A stretch of 64,000 bases of DNA from Bipolaris cookei. Lineage: Eukaryota; Ascomycota; Dothideomycetes; Pleosporales; Pleosporaceae. A model generated the notes under the pieces. The model was not told the origin of the DNA. It saw nothing but the letters and a program-made list of their open reading frames with translations, and made no database searches. Location of the stretch: NCBI GenBank assembly GCA_002286855.1, contig NRSV01000031.1:186001-250000 (forward strand), given 5' to 3'. Positions 47,679 through 59,382 of this stretch are shown here, piece by piece; position 1 is the stretch's first letter; every line of letters starts with the position of its first letter. Position numbers and translations under genes: made by a program.

Positions 47679-47990
47679 ACGGACCACGATTTTATTGACA
47701 CACCAGCGGCATATTTTCAGAATAGATGTAGGGAATATATGGCGCAATGGCTTTGATGTGCGTCGAGCGTCTAATAGCTTCATGATTATGGCATGTGACA
47801 CCGGCGTGAATGGGCATCTGCAAGTGGTGTTCTGCGCTTTGGGTACTAAAGGAAGATTACCACCCCACCATGCGAGTCGCGTCATACCCGCGGAATTTCA
47901 GATACGGAAATCAACATAGTACATGAACAAAATACCACACCTGCGCATACGTCCTCTTGCTCTAACTGCCTGCAACTATTACTTGTGAAA
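47679..47990. other. Intergenic between PCNA and pyridoxal kinase
   Basis: A 312-bp spacer between two plus-strand genes; nothing else seen. Confidence 0.5.
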
Positions 47991-49503
47991 ATGGCTTCTG
48001 ACACTCTGATTCCGGATACGCGAGTTCTCGCAATCGCCAGCCATGTAAGAGGAATGGGCGCAAAGCTATGGTGCTTGTAGCTAACGTGCAACAGGTAGTC
48101 CATGGGTGAGTTGCATGTCGCGGCGATTTGCGCATTCGACTGACTGTAAGCTAAGCTATGTGGGTAACAAGATGGCGACCTTTGTCATGCAGTCATTAGG
48201 GTGCGACGTTTCTGCGATCAATACCGTACACTACAGTATGTGTCAGTCGTTGGTATCTTGGGTACAAACTGACTAACGGGTAGGCAATCACACGGCTTAT
48301 AAGCAGATCAAAGGCACGAAGACATCCGCTGGCGAGATTCTCGAGCTTTACGAAGGCCTCCGCCAATCGAACCTCAACAACTTCGACGTACTCCTAACAG
48401 GATATATGCCCAGTGCCGAGGCTGTACAAGCGATAGGAACAATTGGAAGGGATATCAAGTTCAATGCGAGTACAAAGCCTGGCAGCTTCTTCTGGGGTGG
48501 GTAGATATCAAACAACATGTCATGGAGCGACGACTGACGAGGACAGTGCTTGACCCCGTCATGGGAGACAACGGCAAGCTATACATACCCGAGGATGAGG
48601 TACCAGAGTACAAAGGATTGCTGCGTGAGGCAGATCTTATCCTACCCAACCAGTTCGAGGCCGAGTACGTGCGCGCTTGAAGATGGCAATCAAAAGGCCA
48701 GAAATATGACTAACAGTGAACACAGGCTACTCTCTGAGACGCCGATCACGGACCTCAAGTCCCTAGCAGCTGCGATCCAGGTTCTCCACACGAAATACCA
48801 AGTCCCACACGTCATCATAACATCGCTCCGCTTGACCCGCGACAATCAAACAGTGTCCTCAAGACCAGTATCAAAAGCCGGTACAGGAAGACATACCCCT
48901 TCAGACGCCCAACCCCGCGATGCAGCAACTCCACATCCCTCTGCCTGGGAGAACCTACCCAAGCCCCAGCAAAGCCCCATCAATGATGACGATATCGAAA
49001 ACCTGACCATCATCGGCTCCACCGCAACCTCAGACCACAAACCCCGCCTCTTCCGCATCGACACCCCGCAACTCCCCCTCTTCTTCTCAGGCACCGGCGA
49101 CATGTTTGCCGCTCTCACCATCCCCCGCCTCATCGAAGCCGTACACTCTGCTTCAACCCCCGAATGCGCCTTGCACACATTCCCCAGCTGGCGCTCGCCC
49201 GACGACGTAGCTGCCACTGATCTCCCACTTGCCCGCGCGTGCCAGAAGGTGCTTGCGTCCATGCAATCTATTCTGACAAAAACGACGGCGGCGTGTTTGA
49301 GCAGGATGGAGGAGTACGATGAGCGTGTTCGGGTGAATACGGGGGGTGTGGGGAGTAAGGAGGAGGAGAGGGAGGCGGGGAAGAAGAGACATCTTGCGCT
49401 TATGAATGCGAGTGAGGTTACGGTTGTGAGGTTTGTGAAGGAGTTGGTGGAGCCGCCGGATGTGGAGAGGTTTGCGGCTAAGGCGGTGGTCGAGGGGGTG
49501 TAG
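47991..49503 (+). CDS. BUD16: Pyridoxal kinase (BUD16 type)
   Basis: Phosphorylates vitamin B6 vitamers to pyridoxal 5'-phosphate in the cytosol. Six exons: 47991-48044, 48095-48105, 48156-48235, 48284-48496, 48547-48664 and 48726-49503 (introns 48-61 nt), 417 residues. Exon 2 is only 11 nt and codes for part of SHVVHGYVGNKMATF. Ribokinase-fold signatures are the VHGYVGN substrate loop, HYSNHTAYKQIKG, the LDPVMGDNGKLY motif and the catalytic GTGDMFAAL near the end, with Asp as base. A hydrophilic insert of about 80 residues (from RDNQTVSSRPVS to RLFRIDTP) is longer than in the yeast enzyme, as in many filamentous fungi. Convergent with dUTPase. Confidence 0.93.
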
Positions 49504-49821
49504 ATGTATATGAAGGTGGAGTATGAGTGCTTATATTTTATGATGCGTGTACATGTGTTTGGAGCATGTGATCAGAATCTGATTCTCTGTGTTTCTTGAG
49601 AGCGATATTGTTGTGCTTCTCCTCTACTTGGTGCGGTTACCCGGTGGAGACGTGGGAGTGCTCAGAATGTTTCCAACACTTTGCGTTGTCAATTGACACG
49701 AGTAATGTATCCAGTACTCTTCTGGCTCGTGCAACTGTACTCTCCAATTGAGCACATGACGGTCATGTCTCTCATATCAACCCTCTTCCTTGCTGTCTGC
49801 AATTGACCAGCAAAACATTGC
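49504..49821. other. Intergenic, convergent 3' ends
   Basis: 318 bp between the stop codons of pyridoxal kinase and dUTPase; 3' regions only. Confidence 0.55.
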
Positions 49822-50638
49822 CTACTCCTTTCCCCCTTCCTCAGTCTCCGCCGCCGGCGCAGCAGCAGCAGCAGCAGGAGTAGCACCAAACCCACCGGTA
49901 CTTCCAAAACCACCGGCCCCCCTAACACTCTGTTCCAACTCCTCGACAACAACCACATTCGGCATAGCAATCTTCTCAACCACAAGCTGCGCAATGCGGT
50001 CCCCAATCTTAACCTCAAAATCCTCATCCGAAAGATTCGCCAGTATCACGCCCACAGGGCCTCGATAATCCGCATCGATAACGCCCGCCATTGTATCAAT
50101 CCCATGTTTGTACGCGAGTCCCGAGCGCGGCGCTACCCTACCATCTGTTTGTTCATGTTTCAGTCAGCCAAACCACTCATACCACCATCATCATCATTGC
50201 AGAAAAGAAGGAGGAGAGAAAGGAGGGGAAAGACATACACGTCCCTACAGGCATCGAAACCTTAATATCCGTCCCCACCAACGCGCGACCCCGAGCTGGA
50301 ATCACAACCTCCACTGCACTATAAAGATCGTGGCCTGCCGCAAACGCACTGCCCTTTGTCGGAGCCTTTGCATTCGCGCTCAGTAGCTGCACTTGCAATT
50401 GCTGTTCTGCGGTTGCACCTGCAGCGATTGAGGGCGCAATGGGCGCGGGGGGTTGCAGGACTGACGACATGTGTGTGACAGTAGCGAGGGGTGTGGGTGT
50501 TGCAAGGCCGGAGTCTGTGCCGCGGGGTAGAGTGGAGGGTTGGGTTAGGGGCGAGGGGGAGATTACTTTTGTTCGCTTGGGGAGGGGAGAGGAGGGGAGG
50601 GAGGGGGGAGAGTGGGGGGGCAGGGGGGTGTCGGACAT
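49822..50638 (-). CDS. DUT1: dUTP diphosphatase (dUTPase)
   Basis: Hydrolyses dUTP to dUMP, keeping uracil out of DNA and supplying dTMP synthesis. Exons 50638-50239 and 50144-49822, intron 94 nt, 240 residues. The five trimeric-dUTPase motifs are seen in order: AGHDLYSA (1), GRVAPRSGLA (2, formed at the splice as GTYGRVAPRSG), GVIDADYRGPVGVIL (3, catalytic Asp), GDRIAQLV (4) and GGFGSTGGFG (5). About 85 residues rich in Pro and Ser precede the domain and are low-complexity; a second in-frame ATG (MSSVLQPPAP) would remove 56 of them, so two forms are possible. The C-terminus carries an Ala-run and Glu-rich tail beyond motif 5. Confidence 0.94.
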
Positions 50639-53483
50639 TGAGATGGTTTGTGGGAGGGTTGATGTTGTTGTCGTGTTGTTGTCCGTTGGTGTTGTTGTTT
50701 GGAGGGGCGGTGAGAAGGGAGTGGGTTTGGACGCGTTTTTTTGGTGGGGTCAGGGGGGAGACGTGGCGCGTCACCGTCTGTTGCTGTCTTGTTCATCCAC
50801 CACCATCTTCTTCTTGATTTTCACCCATTGTCGAGTTGTCTCTTTTCTCGTTCTTGTTGCTGCATCAAAGTAATTTGACGACTTCAAATTGCGATGACGT
50901 AGTTCTGGCTCGGTGCGCCCGAAGGGGAGAGAGGCCGAGCGACCAGGTTGCAGCGTTGTTTAGTGGCCGTGCCGTTGCTTTCAAACGGTTCTGTTGGCTC
51001 CTCGGAACGCCAGTCGATAGTGTCCCAGCTCTGGGATGCCGATCCTACACCATGTCTGCAATCGTATTTTACCCAACCAATGACAGCAAGGTGTCAAACG
51101 TCCTCTACGCCAACCAGAATGCGTCCCTGGCTCTAGCACAGCTGTTTTTTGGGTCTGCATTATAGGCGGCAATCTTGAGAGTTGCAGACAATGGGTATAG
51201 CTGGCTCAATTCTCCTTACTCATTCTAAAGATTTATGGGTCCAAATCACACTGACGGGCTGGGCAAAATACGATTGCAGACATGGTGTACTGGGACTGGC
51301 ATTGGTACCTTGGCTTGCGTTTCAGCTTCATGTGGGGACTGTAGTAGCAAGCAGTGCTAAGTACTTACAGTTTACAGCATCAGCATCAGCAGTCACGCGT
51401 TCAAGGGATACTTTGGTACCTTGGGTTCCCCATGCTGCGCGTGACCATTGCCACTGGAATGACATGTGACTCTGGCATGATCAAAGAGCCGCACAAGGCC
51501 TCCAAGGATCGTGGCGTGTGTCGATCAGATTAGGCTCCGTCTGAACCGCTCCCGGTATCCGATTCTGCTCAGTCACCAGCATGCTTTGAGGCTGCTCAAG
51601 AGGGTGAGTACGCCGACAGCGACACCTGCCACAGGCACCGGCAGTTGGATGCCGGGACACATGCCGCGATGGGGAACAACAAGGCAGATGGAGAGACGGA
51701 GCGAGTCAGCTGCTCCGGCTCCGGTCCTGGACTCAAAGACAGCAAAAGCCGACTCCGATGAGATGAGGCCAAGCTACGGGTAATAAGCTTAGTGGTCAGG
51801 CTTGAAAAACAGCCAAGTTCCACATACAGTACGCATGAAATGGACGTTCGCTGGATACTTACTACTGCCCACGACATGTTTTCTCTCATCACGACATGCG
51901 GCAATGCTTCGCTACGCCAGACGTCAATCTCACGATCCCCGCGAAATCTGTCACTCCATGCCTGCTCCCCTCCGCACTCGGGTTCCGCACTCTCCACGTC
52001 GCACTACTGGTCGCTTTCGTCTTCTCCAGACCGAGATTAGCTTGCATAGTCGGACAGGCATCAGGCCCCCAAGCCGCACCTGACCAGCCGCCTGCGTCTG
52101 CTGTTCCAGGCGCACGGTGTCGAGTGGATCCTAAATTTGAGCCGCAGCGGCGTGGCCGGTCCATGACAGGACAAAAAATTTTGCCTCGAGACTTGTTAGT
52201 GTGACAAAATTCTCCCGATAGTTTGGCCAAGCGCTACATGCCCCGTCGTACGCCACGGCCACCGACTGTCGTGGTTGGCTGACACTTGGCTCTCGCAGCC
52301 CCAAGCGCGCCATGCAGAGCTTGTTGAGCCTCACGGGGTCTGGAGAGAACTAATGTACCCCACCTACCCCGTCGTTCTCACGCGCCTTTGGGATGGCCAG
52401 AAGCAAAAAATTGTCATGCACTCTCTCACCCCACCCCCCCCCAGCATCCGCTTTGTCATGCAACAGACTCCCAGCTGGCAACTGCGCTCCCCTCAATACC
52501 AGTTACCAGACCCAGCCGTATTCCAGAAGACTCTTGCCACAAGGTTCCATGCATCTCGACCCCGATCCCGACGCGCCAGCCATTCCGCGGCAACACTACC
52601 TAGATGGGCCAGGAATTGGGCGATTATTATCCCTACTTGTATAGTTCCATGACACACCTGGCCGTGATTGGCGAGTAATGTACATCATGACTACTGGCGG
52701 CACCTCCTTCGCTACCAGCAGCAACACGATTGAGCAAACAGAAACATACGCGCTGCTTGCTCGTATGCATGCCTGCGTGTGAATGAGGTCAACGGCTAAG
52801 GGTATTCATGCACACAACCTGTCGGATCATACACATCTACCTAAGGTTTTGCGCTACTGCTGTGGTGCCCTACCATTATTTGCCATCGGCGCCACCTTTT
52901 CGCTTAACACCCAACTGCCATACCACTAACATTACCTGCGTCAACAGCCAGACCGCGTCTGTCACGTTACGTATGTCCGTAGTAGGTCTTCGTACCGTGA
53001 TGCTCGAGCTACACTGCGCTTGCTATCGTGTCCCAGCAAACTCACCAGCGTGGGCACCGCTAAACATAGATGTGCCTAGCAGGACCTCGACTTTTCTACT
53101 GCCACGCCGAAGCAATTCTAGTTCCACCATCATGCAGAGGCGACCTTAATCGCAGGCCCGCAACGTACGAGCGGGATTCATCTGGTCTGGTCTAGCTCGC
53201 GTACTAAGCAGTACACTAGTAGTCCCCAGCTTCATCGGACCTATTCCCAATACTACGCTAACCCCTCAAACGTCTAGTGCACTGTCCCCATGCTTTTAGT
53301 CTCCGGACTGGAGAGTTGCCCATGGAGATCCCATGCCCATGGGAATGAGTTCCTCTACCTGTACTTAAGTTGAGTTGATCCGCCCCCAAGCAAAGATCAT
53401 CTCATCCGAGTACACACCTTTTACTCTGGGCTCGAGTCTTTTCTCAATACTACTCTGCCCTTTCTCACATTTAACCTCCAGTC
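50639..53483. other. Long intergenic region between dUTPase and the sugar transporter
   Basis: 2.8 kb without a supported gene. The left 250 bp is the dUTPase promoter, strongly purine/pyrimidine skewed. The rest probably belongs to the control region of the sugar transporter; GTGGGG and CTCCGC strings fit the loose CreA consensus (SYGGRG) but are frequent by chance. A palindromic cluster of CCCATG/CATGGG lies at about 53320-53345. Open frames at 51889-52230 and 52275-52652 look random. Confidence 0.45.
50731..50736 (+). promoter_or_regulatory. MluI cell-cycle box (ACGCGT) upstream of dUTPase
   Basis: Perfect palindromic ACGCGT 93 bp before the dUTPase start codon. In yeasts this site binds MBF and drives G1/S genes, DUT1-type genes among them. 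A single occurrence is only suggestive. Confidence 0.5.
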
Positions 53484-55153
53484 ATGGGTCTGACTTTGAA
53501 GAAGCCCGAGGGCGTGGCCGGGTCCACTGCGCCCGCCATTATTGTCGGCTTGTTTGTCGCTTTTGGTGGTATCCTCTTCGGGTATGCAGGCTCCCAACTT
53601 CTCTATCAACCAGGATCAATTACTAATGAAGTCACAGATATGATACTGGTACCATTGGTGGTATCCTGGGAATGAAGCACTGGCGTGAGGTTTTTAGCAC
53701 TGGATACGTCAACCCCAAGGACGGCCATCCTGATGTCACCGCCGATCAGACCTCGCTCATTGTCTCTATCCTCTCTGCCGGTACCTTCTTCGGTGCCCTG
53801 ACTGCTGCTCCCACTGCTGATCTCCTTGGTCGCCGTCTTGGTCTCGTTGCCAGCAACATTGTCTTCTGTCTTGGTGTTGTCCTCCAGACCATTGCTACTG
53901 ATATCCCCCTATTTGTTGCTGGTCGTTTCTTCGCTGGTTATGGAGTCGGTATGATCTCTGCCACCATTCCTCTCTACCAATCCGAAACTGCCCCGAAGTG
54001 GATCCGTGGCACCATTGTCGGTTGCTACCAGCTTGCCATTACCATTGGTCTTTTACTTGCTGCCATCGTCGACAATGCCACCAAGGACAGGAACGACACT
54101 GGTTCTTACCGCATTCCTATCGCTGTCCAGTTCGCCTGGGCCCTTGTCCTCTTCATTGGTTGCATCTGGCTTCCCGAGACTCCTCGTTGGTTCATCAAGA
54201 AGGGTCGTCCAGAAAGGGCTGCCAAGTCTCTTTCTACCCTTCGCCGTCTTAACATTGACGACCCCGCCCTTGTTGAGGAGTTGGCTGAGATCACTGCCAA
54301 CCACGAGTACGAGATGTCTCTTGGCAAGGCCACCTACGCCGACTGCTTCCGTGGCAACCTTGGAAAGCGTCTTGCAACTGGTTGTGCGCTCCAGTCTCTT
54401 CAGCAACTCACTGGTGTCAACTTCATCTTCTACTACGGTACTTCCTTTTTCCAGAATTCTGGTATCAAGAACCCCTTTGTTGTCACTATGATTACTTCTT
54501 GCGTCAACGTCGGCTCTACCCTCCCTGGTCTCTACCTTGTCGAGAAGTGGGGTCGCCGCAACCTTCTCCTCTTTGGTGCCGTCGGTATGGCTGTCTGCCA
54601 GTTCATCGTCGCTATTACCGGTACTGTCGCTGGTGTTGAGAACATGGCTGCCCAGAAGGCTTTGATCGCATTCGTCTGCATCTACATCTTCTTCTTCGCC
54701 TGCTCCTGGGGCCCAGTCGCCTGGGTCGTTACCGGTGAGATCTTCCCTCTCAAGGTCCGTGCCAAGTCTCTCTCCATGACCACCGCCAGCAACTGGCTCC
54801 TCAACTTCGCCATTGGATACGCCACCCCCTACATGGTCAACGACGGCCCTGGCAACGCCAACATGGGCGCAAAGGTCTTCTTCGTCTGGGGCGGATGCTG
54901 CTTCATCTGCATCTTCTTCGTCTGGGGTATGATCTACGAGACCAAAGGTCTCTCCCTCGAGCAAGTCGACGAGCTCTACGGCAAGTGCTCCAAGGCCTGG
55001 AAGTCCCCTGGATTCGTCCCCACTGTCTCCTTCCAGGACGTTCAGGACATGCAGGCCGATAACCGCCGCGCCAGCCTTACCGATATCGAGGCTGATGCTT
55101 CGCGCAAGAGGAGCGCTACTCACGCTGAGTATCCCGAGAAGACTGTCGTTTAA
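53484..55153 (+). CDS. Hexose-type sugar transporter (MFS sugar porter)
   Basis: Plasma-membrane sugar:H+ symporter or facilitator of 537 residues. Exons 53484-53581 and 53638-55153, intron 56 nt, with the splice inside FGYDTGTIGGI. Sugar-porter signatures: GRRLG after TM2, GRFFAGYGVGMISATIPLYQ before TM5, PETPRWFIKKGR in the central loop, QQLTGVNFIFYYG in TM7, GRRNLLLFG, and the terminal YETKGLSLEQVDELY. Twelve membrane helices fit the hydropathy by eye. Codon use is strongly biased to C- and T-ending codons, which suggests high expression and also creates a 408-codon antisense shadow frame. The substrate is most likely glucose or another hexose, not provable here. Confidence 0.93.
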
Positions 55154-57426
55154 AGCATTCGAATTTGCAGAGATGTAGATGTGAATTGAGGAAACACATG
55201 TGTTTTTGCTCATTTCGTATGAAAGCTTATACATATGCATACCATGTCTTGCGGGGGAAATAGCAACATATAGTTGCATTGTTGTTCTTTTCCGTTTTAT
55301 CTATATATACCTCCGATATCACGAGTTATGAAGTTTTAATGAATTAATTCACTTATACCAACATTTAACTTTGTCTCTACTGTGGAATCTCTCCATCATT
55401 TTACATTTATCCTTCTCCCCTCTTCCGACCACCCAGGCTTCGTTTTGTCGTGCTAATCCCCATCTCGCCCTACTTTCCCCCTCTAATGATAACTTGTCCA
55501 CACGTGTTCCCTCTCCCTCTCCCTCTCCCTCTCTATCTACCGCATCTCTACCCCTTCCCCACAAAAAATACCACACTAGAACCCCTCCAGCATGCACCCT
55601 TGCTCCCAACCTACGTACGCATACGTACCCTGTGCGATCCTACATACTGCAGCCCATTTTAAATGCCTCACTCCTCCAGGCGCCTGTACTTGCTCTACTC
55701 GTACTAGACCCAAAGGCACCAAAAGAAAGGTGACGGGAGACTTACTCTAGCTTGTCTTGTGTGTGCATGTACATTGGTGCGCACGGTTTAGTCGCGATCC
55801 CCGCATTAGTAGCGCGTGCGTTTTTTTAGCGGCGTAGGGCGGGGTGAGTGGGTGGGAGGTGACGTCGTGGATTGAGGGGTGAGGGGTCTTTGCGAGAGTC
55901 AGAGATTGGGGAGGGATAGAGAAAAAAGGAGGGGGGGCAATATGAGGTGAAGGGGCGATGAGACTGAGGGCGGGAGGGGACGAAGGATGGATGCAGATGC
56001 ATGTTGGGTATTTGGTGGGATGTGGGATGAGGGATGCCCGGTGAGGGAGATAGGGAGGGTGGGGATGGAAGGGGCTTGGCGGGATGAGGGTGTTGGGAAG
56101 TGTGTGGGTGGACTAGAAGGGGGGATGTGGGTAGGACGGCTGGTAGTGTGGCTGTTTTGTGGATTGGGGGTTAGAGGGGTACTTCGGGTGTTGGGCTGCG
56201 TGGTATGGCAATGGTCTCTTTTTGAACCCCCTTCCCCCTTCCTTTTTTTGTTATGTTGGATGTTGTGGGAATACAGCAGGTAGAGTTGGTGGATAAATTT
56301 AAGAGAATTTTGTTTATGACAAGGAAGAGCGGGTTGTGAGTTGTTTACTCGATGCCGAGATGTACTATCTTAGCGTACGCTACGGGGACTTGCAATGTAC
56401 TGAAGAAAGCGAAATAATGCTAGTTTAGATAGCCTTTGTGGTAGATCAATGGAAAGATGTCACGGGTTACTGGGCTTCCTTGGCATTTTATTTTAGAATG
56501 GAAGAGTGTGACTAGTGTTGGTACCACACAGTCAGGTAAGGAATCCATGTGTCTCGCATGTTGATAACCTGGCTTCTTGATCTGCTTCCGTTTTCCAGGC
56601 GAAGGCCTTGTGCCCTGGTGGATTATAAGATCAAATTTTCCAAGATCAAAGCAAGCGTGGATCAATAAACAAATGATATTCGTAGATGTACTTACTTGAA
56701 TAGTGTAAGCTCTAGATTCGGGCATTAAAAGCTACGCAAAAGAGTGTACCGATGGTATCTGCTGAGTTCCGTCGGGCAAACTCTATGAAACTCCAGAGCC
56801 GGAGATGACACCAAAAAAAATAAGCTAGCCGAGAAGATAGAAAGAAGATACAGCAAGTAGGAAACGCGTTGGCGGTCACATGTCTCAGAGCGAGTAAGGG
56901 GGGAGAAAATGGAGCTCGTTGGAGACAACCATATGTAGACACGTCTAAGCTGTTATTTTAGCGCTGTGCAATTTGCGCCAGTATTCGGTATTTTATATAA
57001 TGTCGTCGGATTTGTGAGAACTTCCTTTCAGGGAAATAAAGTTGAGAAATGGCGGCTTGCCTTTTCTCGAATTTCTGGACCACCATGTTGTTCATTTGCG
57101 CTGCGCAACACTAGGGTATCGTGTTTTAGGTTGTCACATTAAGGCAAATAGGTACAAATATTTTGGAATTTTCCTTTCTAGTGTTATACATAGTGTGAAT
57201 CGCTTTTGTGAAGTTACTTTCTGGGTTTATTATTGTAGCTGAGTTATAGACATATTCAGCGCGTTCGCTCTGGTTTGATCTTTTTAAATTAAGTTATTAA
57301 TGCCATATTTCACCTAAGAAGTAAGAATTGCTAGAGTTTGTTACTTATAAACTAGGTAGATGGTCAAAGACAATCGAATAATGTTGGCTAACAATGGGAT
57401 CATTAGTACTAGTTAGACCCATATTG
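55154..57426. other. Intergenic with CT- and GA-skewed tracts
   Basis: 2.3 kb with no supported gene. A CCCTCT repeat sits at 55508-55533, and 55840-56210 is G-rich on the plus strand. From about 56940 the sequence becomes AT-rich, as in mutated repeat ground. Confidence 0.45.
55508..55533. repeat. CCCTCT microsatellite
   Basis: About four copies of a CCCTCT unit in direct order. Confidence 0.7.
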
Positions 57427-58086
57427 TTAGATTGTATTCCATCCGTGATCCATCGGCACAACTACACTACTAATCGTAGAACTTGAATCAGGAATTAGGA
57501 AAGTTAAGACATTTGCATGCGATTCTGGTTCAGCCAGTCTAATATTCTCTCCGACTATTTCCAGATTGTGAACTGGCTCCATAACCTTTGTAGCTGCGCT
57601 ATCGACTTTAGACATGTCGACGAACTGAGGAAGGTTATTTTTGACAATTTTTCGTAACTATAGATTTTTCTGAATGCAAAGGATTCTACTATGGGAAACG
57701 GCATTGCAGCGAATGTGATTCGCACGGAACCAAAATGTAGTACTCTTGGTAGTTCCAATCTTGAAATTCTTTCAGTCCGGATCTAATTAGCGTAGCTGCT
57801 TAATTTTTATCAGTCTATTTACTCGCGATATACGTAACACCCGCCACGCTGCCAGTAACAGCAGTCCATCAATCCTGCCAAGCATACTCACAGTTTTTTC
57901 GACAACCAGATCTAAAGCCCCAGATTCAGTTAGATTCACGTGAACAAACTCAAGATCTTGGAGACTACGAAGGCATTCGGCAGCAGCGTTGATGTCATAG
58001 TCTAGGAGCTTTGTGCCATTTTTGTGAAGTCGGTTTGCAGTGGCAAGGCCAATACTGGAAGACGCTCCTGTGGTGATGACGACCTA
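57427..58086 (-). pseudogene. Short-chain dehydrogenase/reductase pseudogene
   Basis: The N-terminal Rossmann piece VVITTGASSSIGLATANRLH lies at 58083-58020 and continues to about 57895 (FVHVNLTESGALDLVVEKT). A middle fragment keeps TGSVAGVTYIASK, the catalytic region of the family, but is followed by a stop, another stop and a missing segment. The C-terminal piece IRCNAVSHSRIL, then stop, then MSKVDSAATK to VVVPMDHGWNTI ends at TAA 57427. At least three stops, frame changes and lost sequence rule out a working enzyme. The surroundings are AT-rich. A closest match among C-terminal GxxxDGG-type fungal SDRs is inferred. Confidence 0.7.
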
Positions 58087-59382
58087 TTTGTCCTCAGTTT
58101 CAAATAATTGCCTTAGTAAAGAAGCTAGCAGTAATTCATCACACTACATGTCTCTTCTTGTAAGCCCTCTATTCCGATGTCACACGATGACACAAACAAA
58201 CAACGCGGTCAAAGCTCAACCCTCAACCCAAACAATAAGATAAACCAGTCCACTTGCAAAAACAAAGTTATTCCCATTTTAAATACATTCTAAAATATCA
58301 GGCCAGCTACGCTTACCAAGCGGAAGAAGCATATATCAGACATTCGCCTAATCCTACTTGTCGTGCTCTTCGTCGTGCAAGCGCTGCCAATGGCCAGTAC
58401 CTCAGTCGATCATACTCTGCATACAGGATACACAGACGACATCCGGAATAGTAGTCTTCTGATTCCAGGCTCTAAAAATGCCAAGATATGTAGGTATCTA
58501 GGCCGTCCCGGGCGTTCCGAACTCATTACGCCTGGTACCTAGGATGTAACGGGCTGAACGCCCTTTGCCCCTTGTCCTCGTTTATGACCTCGCTTACCCG
58601 GCCCGATTGTTGTTTAGGCAACCATTATTGTATATAGATAGCCACGTGGCCGAGAGCTTAGCTTTCTATCGAATACAATTTTATTCCTTAAGCCTGTCTG
58701 ATTGTGCTTCCAAGCTTAAGACTACTCCCCGGAGTTGCGCCCCTCACATGGGAAGAGCGTATTCTTCCTCGCTATAGGAGGATTTTGGTATTATAACTAC
58801 TAAAAAGTCATATTTGCTGTTTATCTCGTGCAGTATAAAATCAACTAGCTTTATTAATTTTTCTTTAGGCTGGTAGATAGGTGAATGTCTGGTAGAGGTG
58901 AGGTACAACATAGGCGTACTTGGACCCTTGGTCTGTGCAACCCTACTCCTACCCTACCCCTTGCCATACCTCTGGGTGTGGGGTATGCATCTGCTAGCCT
59001 AATGAGGTGCTTGGGTGTCAGCGAGACACTTGCGCTTATCCACTCGGTAGGGCATCTAGTGCGGTTCCAGCTTAGTACTGCGTGTAGCGATGCGGAATAC
59101 ATGCTAGGCATCATATAAAGACAGCTTTGATAAATATGGCATCGTTTTGTAACTAATAGCGACAGTGCAGTGATATACCTACTCAGGAATCTCACCGTTC
59201 ATAATCGCTGTAATACTTGAAAACTTCTGAGTATGTAACAAGATACGAACCTTGATCCGATTTGGAAGATTGGAAAGACACTCGTATTGCTCAATCTCGT
59301 ATCATCTTGTGTAGTCATAAAAAAGCTTATATCAAGCATCATATATCTTACAACTTCGTACCCCCAAACGTATATCCAAGCC
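58087..59382. other. AT-rich region with a possible solo LTR
   Basis: 1.3 kb without a supported gene. A segment at 58545-58748 has the form of a small LTR (see separate entry). Frames at 58854-59195 are not recognisable. Confidence 0.4.
58545..58748. repeat. Possible solo LTR
   Basis: About 204 bp beginning TGTAACGGGC and ending CCCCTCACA, with a TATA-like string inside, flanked by TAGGA and TGGGA, a near-match for a 5-bp target duplication. No second copy is in the window, so this is tentative. Confidence 0.3.

Noticed and set aside
50439..50873. Plus-strand frames over the dUTPase promoter
   Set aside because: G-rich skewed sequence without start context or protein-like composition.
54053..55279. 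408-codon open frame on the minus strand
   Set aside because: It is the antisense shadow of the sugar transporter, produced by its biased codons; composition is acidic and unlike any family, and the sense frame is a clear MFS protein.
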